Below, piece by piece: positions 34,206 through 42,521 of a stretch of DNA of 60,675 nucleotides. Source of the DNA: an uncultured Lachnospiraceae bacterium (GTDB lineage: Bacteria; Bacillota; Clostridia; Lachnospirales; Lachnospiraceae); the NCBI GenBank assembly GCA_910577765.1, contig CAJTOV010000007.1:1-60675 (forward strand). The letters are read 5' to 3'. Numbering within the stretch: position 1 is the stretch's first letter; every line of letters starts with the position of its first letter. Made by a program: the position numbers and the translations under genes. The notes beneath the pieces are model-generated. The model ran no database searches and was not told the origin of the DNA. It saw nothing but the letters and a program-made list of their open reading frames with translations.

Positions 34206-35339
34206 ATGTTTAAAAAGGGATTAGCAGTTGCATTGGCAGCGGGATTGGCAGCGTCTGTGGCTTTGGGCGGCTGTTCGTCTAATTCGGGAAGTCCGGCAGG
34301 GGCCGGTACCCAGGCCGCGGAAGCAAAGCAGGAGACCAAAGCCCCGGCGGCAGAAGCAGGGCAGGAGACCAAAGCCCCGGCGGCAGAAAAGGAAACCTCC
34401 GGTCAGGAGGAAGGCGCAGGTGCAGAGCCGGCAGGAGACCTGGTGGAATTCCGTCTGGTATCTCCCTATGACACCAATACCAGTATGCTGCAGGCTGCCC
34501 AGGGCTTTGTGGACGAACTGGCTGAGAAAAGCGGGGGAACACTGAAAGGAACCATCTATGCGGCCGGTGTCATGGGCGGGGAGCAGGAGACCCTGGAGGC
34601 AGTCCAGATGGGAGAGATCGAGATGACGGTCATGGGTACCTACCCCATGGTAACCCTGGCTCCCAAATACGGCTTTTTTGACGCACCCTTTGTATTCCGT
34701 GACAAGGAGCATTATTTTCATGCCTGGGAAGGCGCACTGGGCGACGGAGTGCGGGAGATATTTGCCGGCAATAATATCCACACGGTGGGACTTATGGGAA
34801 GAGGATACCGCCATATTACATCCAACGATCCCATCAATTCCGTGGAAGACTTAAAGGGCATGAAGATGCGCATGGGGCAGTCCACGCCATTTATCAATGC
34901 GTTTACGGAGATCGGGGCCGTGGTGGTGCCTATTTCCCTGACCGAGCTGTTCACCTCCCTGCAAATGGGAGTGGTAAGTGCTTCCGAGGGACCCTTTGAC
35001 CAGATCTATTCCTACAAGCTGTACGAGGTCCAGGACCAGCTGGCACTTTCCGGCCATCTGTATGCCACCTCCCTGTGGCTGACCAACAGCGGCTTCTATG
35101 ACAGTCTTTCCCAGGAGCAGAAGGAGATCTTTGATACCTGCGCGGAAAAATGGCTGGCAGAAGGGACCAGGCTCAGTGACCAGGCAGAGGAGGAGCTGCT
35201 CCAGACCTTAAAGGACCAGGGGATGCAGGTAACCCGGCCGGATGCAGAGGCCATCCGCCAGAAGGCGCTTCCGGCCATATCCAAGATGTTTGAGACCGAC
35301 TGGACCGTCACCTCCATGGAGGAAATCGAAACGTACTGA
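34206..35339 (+). CDS. dctP: TRAP transporter substrate-binding lipoprotein (DctP family)
   Basis: A 377-aa solute receptor. It has a lipoprotein signal with lipobox ALGGC (about residues 19-23), then a 55-residue linker built on repeats of QETKAPAAE, then the DctP fold starting EFRLVSPYDTNTSML. Typical receptor features are MGRGYRHITSNDPINSVEDL and GVVSASEGPFDQIYSYKLYE. GAGGAGG precedes the start. It heads the operon controlled by the adjacent DeoR gene. The operon's OtnK/OtnC-like enzymes suggest a four-carbon or related sugar acid as ligand, which is inference. Confidence 0.92.
   Translation: MFKKGLAVALAAGLAASVALGGCSSNSGSPAGAGTQAAEAKQETKAPAAEAGQETKAPAAEKETSGQEEGAGAEPAGDLVEFRLVSPYDTNTSMLQAAQGFVDELAEKSGGTLKGTIYAAGVMGGEQETLEAVQMGEIEMTVMGTYPMVTLAPKYGFFDAPFVFRDKEHYFHAWEGALGDGVREIFAGNNIHTVGLMGRGYRHITSNDPINSVEDLKGMKMRMGQSTPFINAFTEIGAVVVPISLTELFTSLQMGVVSASEGPFDQIYSYKLYEVQDQLALSGHLYATSLWLTNSGFYDSLSQEQKEIFDTCAEKWLAEGTRLSDQAEEELLQTLKDQGMQVTRPDAEAIRQKALPAISKMFETDWTVTSMEEIETY
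34329..34388 (+). repeat. In-frame 33-bp direct repeat in the lipoprotein linker
   Basis: Two copies of CAGGAGACCAAAGCCCCGGC plus GGCAGAA, at 34329-34355 and 34362-34388, period 33 bp (11 codons). It encodes QETKAPAAE twice, lengthening the tether between the lipid anchor and the receptor domain. Identical bases suggest recent slippage. Confidence 0.85.
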
Positions 35340-35365
35340 CATGGAGAAGATAGAAAGGGGAAGCC

Positions 35366-35815
35366 ATGAAGAGACTGGAAAAGATCATCACCCTGGTGGC
35401 GGCCGTCTGCTTTGTATGGATTTTGTTCCTGGCACTGCTGCAGGTATTCTGCAGAACCGTGCTGGGCGTGGGTGTACCGTGGACAGAGGAGATTAACCGG
35501 CTGTTTTTCGTATACCTGGTGTACCTGGGGGCAGCGGTAAGCGTGATCAAAGGGGAAATGATCGCGGTAGATACGGTGCTCCAGGCACTGAAGGGAGCTG
35601 TGCGGGTGGTGGCGGAGAAGGTGATCCTTGTTTTTAATGTGCTGTTCTCGGCCATGATGCTTTTGTCAGGGATTCAGATGCTGCGGACCGTCTGGCCCAC
35701 CACCTTTGCCACCGTGCCGTGGCTCAGCAACGGATTCTTATATATTCCGCTGGTTATCAGTTTTGCAATTATGCTGGCAGCCTTTACCGGGAAGCTGCTG
35801 GCAGGAAAGAGGTGA
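35366..35815 (+). CDS. dctQ: TRAP transporter small permease (DctQ family)
   Basis: A 149-aa protein with four membrane segments and family motif LQVFCRTVLGVGVPWTEEIN, followed by FFVYLVYLGAAV. AAAGGGG precedes the start. It lies 26 nt after the receptor gene and 4 nt before dctM. Confidence 0.92.
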   Translation: MKRLEKIITLVAAVCFVWILFLALLQVFCRTVLGVGVPWTEEINRLFFVYLVYLGAAVSVIKGEMIAVDTVLQALKGAVRVVAEKVILVFNVLFSAMMLLSGIQMLRTVWPTTFATVPWLSNGFLYIPLVISFAIMLAAFTGKLLAGKR

Positions 35816-35819
35816 GACT

Positions 35820-37106
35820 ATGGGTGCTGCATATCTGGTCATTCTGATTCTGCTGTTTGTGCTGGGAATTCCTGCGGCATTTGCCATGGGCGGCACCTCG
35901 GCTCTCTTAAGCCTGGTGGAGCGGGGACCCCGGTTCTTTCTGAACTGCGGAATCCTGGCCCAGAAGTCTGTGGCAGGGGTGAACAATTTCCTTCTGCTTT
36001 CGGTTCCCTTTTTTCTGTATGCGGGAAAGGTGATGAATACCGGGGGAATTACCAGACGGATCTTTACCTTTTGTGAACATACGGTGGGATGGCTCCGGGG
36101 CGGCCTGGGGCATGTGAATATTCTGGCTTCCGTGATCTTCGCGGGCATGACAGGAACCGCGGTTTCGGACGCGGCAGGGCTGGGAGCCGTGGAGCTGAAA
36201 GCCATGGACGATGCCGGGTATCCCAAGAAATTTTCCGTGGCCATTACCTCGGCGTCTTCGGCTATCGGGCCTATCATACCGCCCAGTGTGCCGCTGGTTA
36301 TTTATGGAATGATGACCAGCACCTCCATCGGGAAGCTTCTGATTGCCGGGATTGTCCCGGGGATTCTCATGGCCCTGGGGCTGGCCGTGGCTGTGGAGAT
36401 TTACGCCTATGCCCACCAGATGCCAAAGGGAATTCCCTTTGACTTAAAAAAGATTGTCAAATCCTTTGGCCAGGCCTTTTTCCCGCTGATGACGCCGGTG
36501 ATCATCATCGGAGGTATGACCAGCGGTTTCTTCACTCCTACGGAGGCGTCGGCCATTGCCGCCGTGTATGCCACGGTGCTGTCCGTGATTGTATATAAGG
36601 AAATCACCTGGAAACGGCTGTGGGAGATTATCATGGAGACTGCCGTGGATACGGGAACCATTATGGTGATTGTCTCCATGGCCATGATCTACGGGTATAT
36701 GATCACCCGCTCCAACATTACCATGGAGATCGCCCAGGCCATTGCAGGAATCTCCACCAGTCCGGTGGTGATCGGCCTGATTCTGGTGGCATTTCTCCTG
36801 TTTGTAGGGTGCTTTATGGAGGCAACGGCTGCCATTACCATCCTGTCGCCGGTCTTCTTGTCCATATACCAGGTGGCCGGGATTGATCCCATGGCCTTTG
36901 GAATTGTCATGGTGCTTACCCTGATGATCGGCCTCTTTACCCCGCCCTTTGGCATGATCCTCTTTATTATGAGCAAGCTTAGCGGACTGTCCATCAAGGA
37001 TGTGGTAGCAGCCATTATGCCCTTTATTCTGCCGCTTCTGGCAGTGGATATTCTGCTGGCTGTGTTCCCGCAGATTGTCACCTTCCTGCCTGATCTTTTA
37101 ATGTAA
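35820..37106 (+). CDS. dctM: TRAP transporter large permease (DctM family)
   Basis: A 428-aa polytopic Na+-coupled permease. Typical segments are PFFLYAGKVMNTGGITRRIF, FAGMTGTAVSDAAGLGAVEL, IIPPSVPLVIYGM and GLFTPPFGMILFIMSKLS. The start at 35820 has AGGTGAG close upstream, overlapping nothing; the longer in-frame extension into dctQ is rejected. It completes the second DctPQM system in the window. Confidence 0.94.
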   Translation: MGAAYLVILILLFVLGIPAAFAMGGTSALLSLVERGPRFFLNCGILAQKSVAGVNNFLLLSVPFFLYAGKVMNTGGITRRIFTFCEHTVGWLRGGLGHVNILASVIFAGMTGTAVSDAAGLGAVELKAMDDAGYPKKFSVAITSASSAIGPIIPPSVPLVIYGMMTSTSIGKLLIAGIVPGILMALGLAVAVEIYAYAHQMPKGIPFDLKKIVKSFGQAFFPLMTPVIIIGGMTSGFFTPTEASAIAAVYATVLSVIVYKEITWKRLWEIIMETAVDTGTIMVIVSMAMIYGYMITRSNITMEIAQAIAGISTSPVVIGLILVAFLLFVGCFMEATAAITILSPVFLSIYQVAGIDPMAFGIVMVLTLMIGLFTPPFGMILFIMSKLSGLSIKDVVAAIMPFILPLLAVDILLAVFPQIVTFLPDLLM

Positions 37107-37117
37107 GGAGCCTGAAT

Positions 37118-37759
37118 ATGAAAACAATTGCAGTTCTGCATACGGCCAGGGCAACGGTTCCCATGCTGACCGGGATGATCCGGCAGGCGCATCCCGGTGT
37201 AACCGTGTATAACTGGCTGGACGACTCTATCCTGCCGATGCTGATGGAGGACAAAACAAAAATCGATTATGTATTTGACAAAATGCTGTTCTACGGAAAA
37301 GCGGCCCAGGACCAGGGGGCAGCGGTGATTCTCAATGCCTGTTCCTCTGTGGGGGAATTCCAGGATTATGCCGCAGAAAGACTTAAGATTCCGGTGGTGC
37401 GGATCGATGACGCGGTGACGGATCTGCTGGCCCGGCAGTGCCGGTCCGTGGGGGTTCTGGCAACCCTGGAAACCACCTTAAGGCCGTCAGCGGCTATTTT
37501 AAAACGGAAAAATGCGTCCCTGGCCCTTTCCTTCCAGGTGGTGGAAGGGGCCTGGGCAGCCGGACTTTCCGGTGACAAGGAGGGGCAGAACCGGCTGATT
37601 GCGGCTGCCATGGAAGGATTTCTGAAGGAGAAGGAAGCCGTATTTCTGGCCCAGGCCTCCATGGCAGAGGCCGTGGGGCTGCTGGGGGAGGAGCTGCGGG
37701 GCAGGGTCTATACCAGTCCGGGATATGCGGTGGAGTCTCTGGAAAAGTACCTGGTATAA
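37118..37759 (+). CDS. Aspartate/glutamate racemase-superfamily protein
   Basis: A 213-aa protein of the Asp/Glu/hydantoin racemase fold. It starts KTIAVLHTARATVPM. The first catalytic-type cysteine stands in ILNACSSVGE (about residue 75). The second conserved position is AQASMAEA, where the canonical family has Cys, so cofactor-free two-base racemisation is doubtful. An isomerase or lyase role on a sugar-acid intermediate is an alternative. AAGGAG precedes the start. It lies between the TRAP genes and a sugar kinase in the DeoR-controlled operon. Confidence 0.82.
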   Translation: MKTIAVLHTARATVPMLTGMIRQAHPGVTVYNWLDDSILPMLMEDKTKIDYVFDKMLFYGKAAQDQGAAVILNACSSVGEFQDYAAERLKIPVVRIDDAVTDLLARQCRSVGVLATLETTLRPSAAILKRKNASLALSFQVVEGAWAAGLSGDKEGQNRLIAAAMEGFLKEKEAVFLAQASMAEAVGLLGEELRGRVYTSPGYAVESLEKYLV

Positions 37760-37802
37760 CCTTCCGGTATATGGCTGAACCAGTCAGAAGGAGACAAAAT
37801 CA

Positions 37803-39197
37803 GTGGAAACATGGATTGGCATTGATATCGGAACCACCAACTGCAAGGTGGGGGTCTGCAACGGGCAGTATGAGCTTCTGGAGCTGTACACCATGGCTAC
37901 GCCCAGAAAGCAGACAGCAGAGGGGGACGTGTATGACCCGGAGGTGCTGGGTCAGAAGCTTCTGGAATTTGTGGAAAAGGCGGCGTCCCTGGGCAGCACC
38001 AGGGGGATCGGCATTTCCAGCATGGCGGAAGCAGGGGCCCTGGTGGATGTGGAAACGGGAAACCTGGTGTCGGACCTGCTTCCATGGCAGGACCCGGCGT
38101 CTGCGGCTTTTCTCACAGAAGAGGACCGTCTGGGAGACCGGCAGCGGTTCTTTCACACCGGGCTTCACGTAGCCTATAAGTATTCCCTTTACAAGGTTCT
38201 GGCTTACAGGGCCGGAAGGGGCAGTGTGGAGCATCTGCGGTTTCTGCCGGCTGCGTCCCTGGCTGCCTGGTATCTTACCGGGCAGATGGTGACGGATATT
38301 ACCCTGGCAGCCAGGACCTATGCCTGTGATATTTATAAGGAAGATTATGATGGCGGGCTTCTGGAACGCAGGGGCCTTCCGCCTGATATATTTCCGGAGA
38401 TCACCGCCGGTTATGCCGGTACCTGGAGGGGTATCCGGGTATATGTGGCCGGTCATGACCATGTGTGCGCGGCAGTGGCTGCGGGAATCTCGGAGAAAAA
38501 CCGGGAGATATTTCTGTCCCTGGGAACCACAGGGGTGATGATGGGATGCATGCCCCTGGGGGAGCTGACCCGGGAGGATTATGATTCAGGATACGTATTT
38601 GGCCGTCATCCGGACCGGCGGCAGATGACCTGGATGGGGGCCCTCCAGTCTGCGGGAGCTTCCATAGACTGGATTCTGGAGCAGACCGGGGCCGGGTATG
38701 ACATCTTTGGCAGGTCAGTCTGCCCGGAGCCTGCGGGAATCCTCTATTATCCCTATATCAACGGCAGCGGACCGCCCCAGCTGCTGCATGAGGCCGGCGG
38801 CGCCTTCCTGGGACTGTCCCGGGATACCCGGCGGGAGGAGCTGGCCGCCGCCGTGCTTCAGGGAATTGCCTTTGAAATCCGGTTTATGCTGGAACACAGA
38901 GGCGGTGCCTGGCCGGGGGTTCTGAAAGCAACCGGCGGCTGCACAAAAAATCCGGTTCTGATGCAGATTCTGGCAAATGTTACGGAATGTGAGATTGCCG
39001 TTCTGGACTGTGAGCAGGCAGCGCTGCTGGGGGCTGTGATGATTGGAAGGGGTGTTACCTGCGGGAGCCTGGGGGTCCGGCGCAGGTTTGTGCCGGAGGC
39101 CTGCTACAGGGAACGTTATGCATTTCTTTACAGGGAATACCTGAAATTCCGTCCGGCGATTCTGGCATATAAGCGGAGAAACATACAGGAGGACTGA
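37803..39197 (+). CDS. FGGY-family carbohydrate kinase
   Basis: A 464-aa ATP-dependent sugar kinase. The N-terminal phosphate-binding strand is GIDIGTTNCKVGVC and the hinge and second domain include VAGHDHVCAAVAAGIS, SLGTTGVMMG and KATGGCTKNPVLMQIL. GTG at 37803 is the start, with GGAG 11 nt upstream and the first residues matching the family N-terminus. Overall length is normal (450-500). Substrate class (pentulose, tetrulose or other) is unclear. It is followed 5 nt later by the aldolase, implying phosphorylation then retro-aldol cleavage. Confidence 0.92.
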   Translation: METWIGIDIGTTNCKVGVCNGQYELLELYTMATPRKQTAEGDVYDPEVLGQKLLEFVEKAASLGSTRGIGISSMAEAGALVDVETGNLVSDLLPWQDPASAAFLTEEDRLGDRQRFFHTGLHVAYKYSLYKVLAYRAGRGSVEHLRFLPAASLAAWYLTGQMVTDITLAARTYACDIYKEDYDGGLLERRGLPPDIFPEITAGYAGTWRGIRVYVAGHDHVCAAVAAGISEKNREIFLSLGTTGVMMGCMPLGELTREDYDSGYVFGRHPDRRQMTWMGALQSAGASIDWILEQTGAGYDIFGRSVCPEPAGILYYPYINGSGPPQLLHEAGGAFLGLSRDTRREELAAAVLQGIAFEIRFMLEHRGGAWPGVLKATGGCTKNPVLMQILANVTECEIAVLDCEQAALLGAVMIGRGVTCGSLGVRRRFVPEACYRERYAFLYREYLKFRPAILAYKRRNIQED

Positions 39198-39202
39198 ATT
39201 AT

Positions 39203-40084
39203 ATGAAACTGACAGAAGTACTGAGACATACCATATCGGAACGATATGCGGTTGGTTCATTTTCACCCAGATACCAGAAGATGATCCGGCCTATTCTGGA
39301 GGCGGCCCAGGAGAACCGGTCGCCGGCCATTGTGCAGATATCGTCCAAGGAACTGACCCGGTACGGGATTGTGCCGAAGGAGTTTGCCAGGGAGTATTTT
39401 ATGCAGAAGGAAGCCCTGGGTATCACAGTGCCGGTAACCCTGCACCTGGACCACACCTATGATTTCCAGGTGATCCGTCAGGCAGTGGAAGCCGGGTTTG
39501 AATCGGTGATGATTGATGCCTCGGCAAAGCCGTTTGAGGAAAATGTGGCCATTACCAGAAGGGTGGTGGAGTATGCCCATGAACGGGGGGTGAATGTGGA
39601 GGCAGAGCTGGGAAAGATCGGCGCCAATGACCAGATCGAGACGGACGTGGACGACCAGGAGCTGTATACGGTGCCGGAGGAGGCCGTGGAATTTGTGGAA
39701 CGGACCGGGGTGGATGCCCTGGCTGTGTCGGTGGGCACGGCCCATGGGGTGTACACGGTCAGGCAGCCCTGCGTCCAGTATGCCCTGATCCGGGAGATCA
39801 AAAAGCAGATTCCCGCATATCTGGTGCTCCATGGAGGCTCCGGTGTTCCGGCGGAAATGGTAATCCGGTCTTACGAAATAGAGGGAGGCGGAATCAGCAA
39901 GGTCAATATTGCCACGGACCTGGAACTGGCGTTCCTGGAAGCCATAGGGGCGGCACAGCGGGGCACGGATGCCTGGTGCAGCGGCCTGGAGGAAGCGGTT
40001 CTGGAAAAGGGGCGAAAGGGCGTCAGGGATATGGTAACCGACAAAATGATTCATTATTTACATAGTAACCAGAAAGCATTTTAA
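39203..40084 (+). CDS. Class II ketose-bisphosphate aldolase
   Basis: A 293-aa zinc-dependent aldolase. Zinc and catalytic regions are VTLHLDHTYDFQ (first His and Asp), GVNVEAELGKIG, SVGTAHGVY (second His) and LVLHGGSGVP (third His). The final conserved region KVNIATDLELAF is present. It would cleave a phosphorylated ketose to DHAP and an aldehyde. AGGAGG precedes the start. Position between the FGGY kinase and OtnK suggests cleavage of the kinase product. Confidence 0.92.
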   Translation: MKLTEVLRHTISERYAVGSFSPRYQKMIRPILEAAQENRSPAIVQISSKELTRYGIVPKEFAREYFMQKEALGITVPVTLHLDHTYDFQVIRQAVEAGFESVMIDASAKPFEENVAITRRVVEYAHERGVNVEAELGKIGANDQIETDVDDQELYTVPEEAVEFVERTGVDALAVSVGTAHGVYTVRQPCVQYALIREIKKQIPAYLVLHGGSGVPAEMVIRSYEIEGGGISKVNIATDLELAFLEAIGAAQRGTDAWCSGLEEAVLEKGRKGVRDMVTDKMIHYLHSNQKAF

Positions 40085-40111
40085 GGTTGCGGTATGAAGG
40101 AGTAAACGGGC

Positions 40112-41443
40112 ATGTATTTTGGATGTATCGCAGATGATTTTACCGGAGCATCCGATGCGGCTTCCTTTCTGCAGAAGGGAGGCATGAGGGTGGTGCTGGT
40201 CAACGGGGTGCCCCGGAACCCGGGAAAAGGCGGTCTGGCAGAGGGCGTGGATGGGGTGGTAATTGCCTTAAAATCCAGGGCCCTGCCGCCTGGGGAGGCG
40301 GTGGACCAGACACTTCTGGCGGCCCGGTGGCTTCGGGAGGCAGGAGCGGAGCAGATGTATGTGAAATACTGTTCTACCTTTGATTCCACGGAAAAGGGCA
40401 ATATCGGTCCGGTCTGTGACCGGCTGCTGGAATGGACGGGCCAGAGATTTACCCTTCTGTGCCCCTCCCTGCCTGCCAACGGACGGACCGTAAAGAAGGG
40501 GATTCTCTATGTGGACGGCACCCCTCTGGCAGAAAGCCCCATGAGCCGCCATCCGGTGAATCCCATGAAGAAGAGCAGAATCCGGGACCTGATGGAAAGC
40601 CAGAGCCGGTATCCCTGCTATGAGACCGGAGCCGGCTGTGCCGGGGCTGCGGAAGGGGAGCTGCCGGAGCACTATTACCTGGTTCCCGATTACGAGACCC
40701 GGAAGGACGGCCAGACAATCGCCGGAAAGTTCGGGGACCTGGGGCTGCTTACCGGCGGCAGCGGACTCTGTGAAGCCCTGGCGGAGTATCATGTGGAGAA
40801 ACGGGGCGGAAGGGAGCGGCAGGGGGATAGCAATAGGGAAAGGCAGGAGAACCAGGAGGTCAGCAGGGGGCGGCAGGAGAACCAGGGGGACAGCAGGGGC
40901 TGGCCGGAGGACGGGACGGCAACGGGCCGGGAACAGAAGAAGCTTCTGATTCTGGCAGGAAGCTGTTCCGCGGCTACCAGAAGGCAGATTGAAGCGTGGA
41001 AGCAGGCGGGAGGAAGCTGTCTGCGGATTGATCCCCGGCAGCTTCTGGAGGATTTTTCGGTGCTGGAGCAGGCGAAGAGGCGGATCAGGGAGATGGAAGG
41101 GGAGCTGCTGGTCTACAGCGCCCCGGCTGCCGGGGGTGAGGCCGGAGAAGAGAGCCGGGCAGCGGGCCAGGGGGAACTGTCGGCGGTTCTTGACCGGGCA
41201 TTTTCCGGGCTTGCCCTGTATGGGAGAAGCTGCGGCTGCAAGCGGCTGGTGGTGGCCGGTGGGGAGACTTCCGGTGCCGTGACCAGGGCCCTGGGATACC
41301 AGGCCTTCTATGTGAGGGACAGTATTGCGCCTGGGGTACCGGTTCTGGTTCCGGCAGAGGACAGAAGCATGGCGCTGGTATTGAAATCAGGAAATTTCGG
41401 CGGGGAACGGTTTTTTGAGGACGCAAAGGAGGCGATATTCTAA
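40112..41443 (+). CDS. otnK: Four-carbon acid sugar kinase (DUF1537, OtnK-like)
   Basis: A 443-aa kinase of the DUF1537 family whose members phosphorylate 3-oxo-tetronate, D-threonate and related acids. N-terminal domain marks are GCIADDFTGASDAASFL and YVKYCSTFDSTEKGNIGPV with CPSLPANGRTV, then FGDLGLLTGGSGLCEAL. C-terminal marks are RLVVAGGETSGAVTRALG and IAPGVPVLV. Between the domains (about residues 231-272) is a hydrophilic Arg/Gln/Gly insert encoded by a 30-bp tandem repeat, unusual for the family. AAGGAG precedes the start. It abuts the OtnC-like gene, the usual partnership. Confidence 0.88.
   Translation: MYFGCIADDFTGASDAASFLQKGGMRVVLVNGVPRNPGKGGLAEGVDGVVIALKSRALPPGEAVDQTLLAARWLREAGAEQMYVKYCSTFDSTEKGNIGPVCDRLLEWTGQRFTLLCPSLPANGRTVKKGILYVDGTPLAESPMSRHPVNPMKKSRIRDLMESQSRYPCYETGAGCAGAAEGELPEHYYLVPDYETRKDGQTIAGKFGDLGLLTGGSGLCEALAEYHVEKRGGRERQGDSNRERQENQEVSRGRQENQGDSRGWPEDGTATGREQKKLLILAGSCSAATRRQIEAWKQAGGSCLRIDPRQLLEDFSVLEQAKRRIREMEGELLVYSAPAAGGEAGEESRAAGQGELSAVLDRAFSGLALYGRSCGCKRLVVAGGETSGAVTRALGYQAFYVRDSIAPGVPVLVPAEDRSMALVLKSGNFGGERFFEDAKEAIF
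40841..40900 (+). repeat. In-frame 30-bp tandem repeat in the otnK-like gene
   Basis: Two units (40841-40870, 40871-40900) sharing GGCAGGAGAACCAGG and CAGCAGGGG, with a degenerate partial unit before them (from about 40817). Each encodes ten residues of the type RQENQ-SRG. It expands the linker between the kinase's two domains without breaking the frame. Confidence 0.8.
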
Positions 41444-42094
41444 ATGGAACAGAAGGACTGTATCCGGCAGAGCCTGGAAGTGGCCCGTCTGCTGTTTCTG
41501 CGGAACCGGACCTGCGGGGCATCGGCAAACATGAGCTTTCTGCTGGGGGACCGGGTGTTTGTCACGGCCAGCGGAACCTGCTTCGGGACCTTGACAGAAG
41601 ATGATTTTGCGGAAATATCCCTGGCCGGGGAGCATTTGTCAGGCAAAGCGCCCAGTAAGGAGTGGCCGGCCCATGTGGCCATGTACCGTCTCTGTCCGGG
41701 GGTGCAGGCAGTGATCCACATCCATGGAAGAGCCGGGGTACTGTGGAGCACCATGGCCCATCCGGACCCTGATGACTGTGTGCCAAAGCATACCCCTTAT
41801 CTGGAAATGCGGGTGGGAAAGACCGGGCTTGTAGATGATTATGCGCCTGGTTCCAGGGAACTGTTCCAGGCCCTGGAAGAGCGGATTCTTGCCTGCGGAA
41901 GCCGCGCTTACCTGCTTAAGCGTCACGGGGCCCTGGTGGGAGGCGATTCGGTTATGGATGCATTTTATAATCTGGAAGAGCTGGAAGAAAGCTGCGGGGT
42001 GGCCTGGGAGCTGGCCGGCAGGAGCGTTCAGACATTTAAAAATAACGGAGTTGACATATTTCCGCCTGCTGTGTATAATAATAGCACAAGATAG
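41444..42094 (+). CDS. otnC: Class II aldolase/adducin-family protein, OtnC-like 3-oxo-tetronate 4-phosphate decarboxylase
   Basis: A 216-aa zinc enzyme. Zinc ligands lie in VIHIHGRAG (two His) and LLKRHGALVGG (third His). The substrate loop GASANMSFLLGDRVFVTASG is typical. In the otn pathway OtnC decarboxylates 3-oxo-tetronate 4-phosphate to DHAP after OtnK. The start codon directly follows the otnK stop, with AAGGAGG inside otnK. The upstream enzymes of the known route (threonate dehydrogenase LtnD, isomerase OtnI) are not in the window. The FGGY kinase and aldolase may replace or supplement them. Confidence 0.85.
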   Translation: MEQKDCIRQSLEVARLLFLRNRTCGASANMSFLLGDRVFVTASGTCFGTLTEDDFAEISLAGEHLSGKAPSKEWPAHVAMYRLCPGVQAVIHIHGRAGVLWSTMAHPDPDDCVPKHTPYLEMRVGKTGLVDDYAPGSRELFQALEERILACGSRAYLLKRHGALVGGDSVMDAFYNLEELEESCGVAWELAGRSVQTFKNNGVDIFPPAVYNNSTR

Positions 42095-42130
42095 GCAACG
42101 GCGTGTGCCTGTCAAAGCGTTGAAGTAAGG

Positions 42131-42283
42131 GAGTGCGCCGGTAGGCATTGTCTTATGGAGCTTTCAGGAGGGGTTGTGCAGTGAAACCTCAAACCGGCGT
42201 AGGTTCTTGGAACCGAAAGAAAATGCTCCAAAAGCCCCTGCTGTAAGGCCAATGTCATTAAGACAATCATTTTTATGACAAAG
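42131..42283 (+). ncRNA. Structured RNA or attenuator-type leader with small ORF
   Basis: Nested complementary segments define a compact fold: CGCCGGT (42136-42142) with ACCGGCG (42193-42199); ATTGTCTTA (42147-42155) with TAAGACAAT (42259-42267); TGGAGC (42156-42161) with GCTCCA (42225-42230); hairpin GGTTC-TTG-GAACC (42202-42214); AGGGG (42170-42174) with CCCCT (42235-42239). A ribosome site AGGAGGGG precedes GTG at 42181, opening a 21-codon ORF ending TAA at 42246 (starts VKPQTGVGSWNRKK). An intrinsic terminator follows. This looks like a translation-coupled attenuator, but no gene in the same orientation follows for several kb. I cannot match it to a named RNA family. Confidence 0.5.
42229..42263. 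repeat. 35-bp inverted repeat, left copy (island boundary)
   Basis: Reverse complement matches 46016-46050 over 15 bases (TCTTAATGACATTGG) and 12 bases (CAGGGGCTTTTG), while the 8-bp centre is inverted: CCTTACAG here (read on the minus strand) against CTGTAAGG there. It lies inside the structured RNA. Confidence 0.8.
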
Positions 42284-42329
42284 AAAAAAGCCCACCTGTC
42301 ATATACGGAACAAACAGGGGGGCTTTTTT
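42284..42329 (+). terminator. Intrinsic terminator after the structured RNA
   Basis: AAAAAAGCCCACCTGT pairs with ACAGGGGGGCTTTTTT (one A-G mismatch), loop about 14 nt, ending in T6. The A6/T6 flanks allow function in both directions. From 42330 to 42521 nothing further is recognised. Confidence 0.8.
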
Positions 42330-42521
42330 CACGTTTTTAGGGATTTTGGTGTCATAGATTATGGATATTTCCCAATTCGCATTCATGTTCCCAATGTTTC
42401 TAAATGCAACAGTAATGAATGTTTATCTGTCCGTATTTTCGGAACAGTTTACGAATTGGCCTTATAAATTGGATTATCATGCCTAAAGATGCTTTCAAAA
42501 GAGCATTTGGCAAGGGGGATT

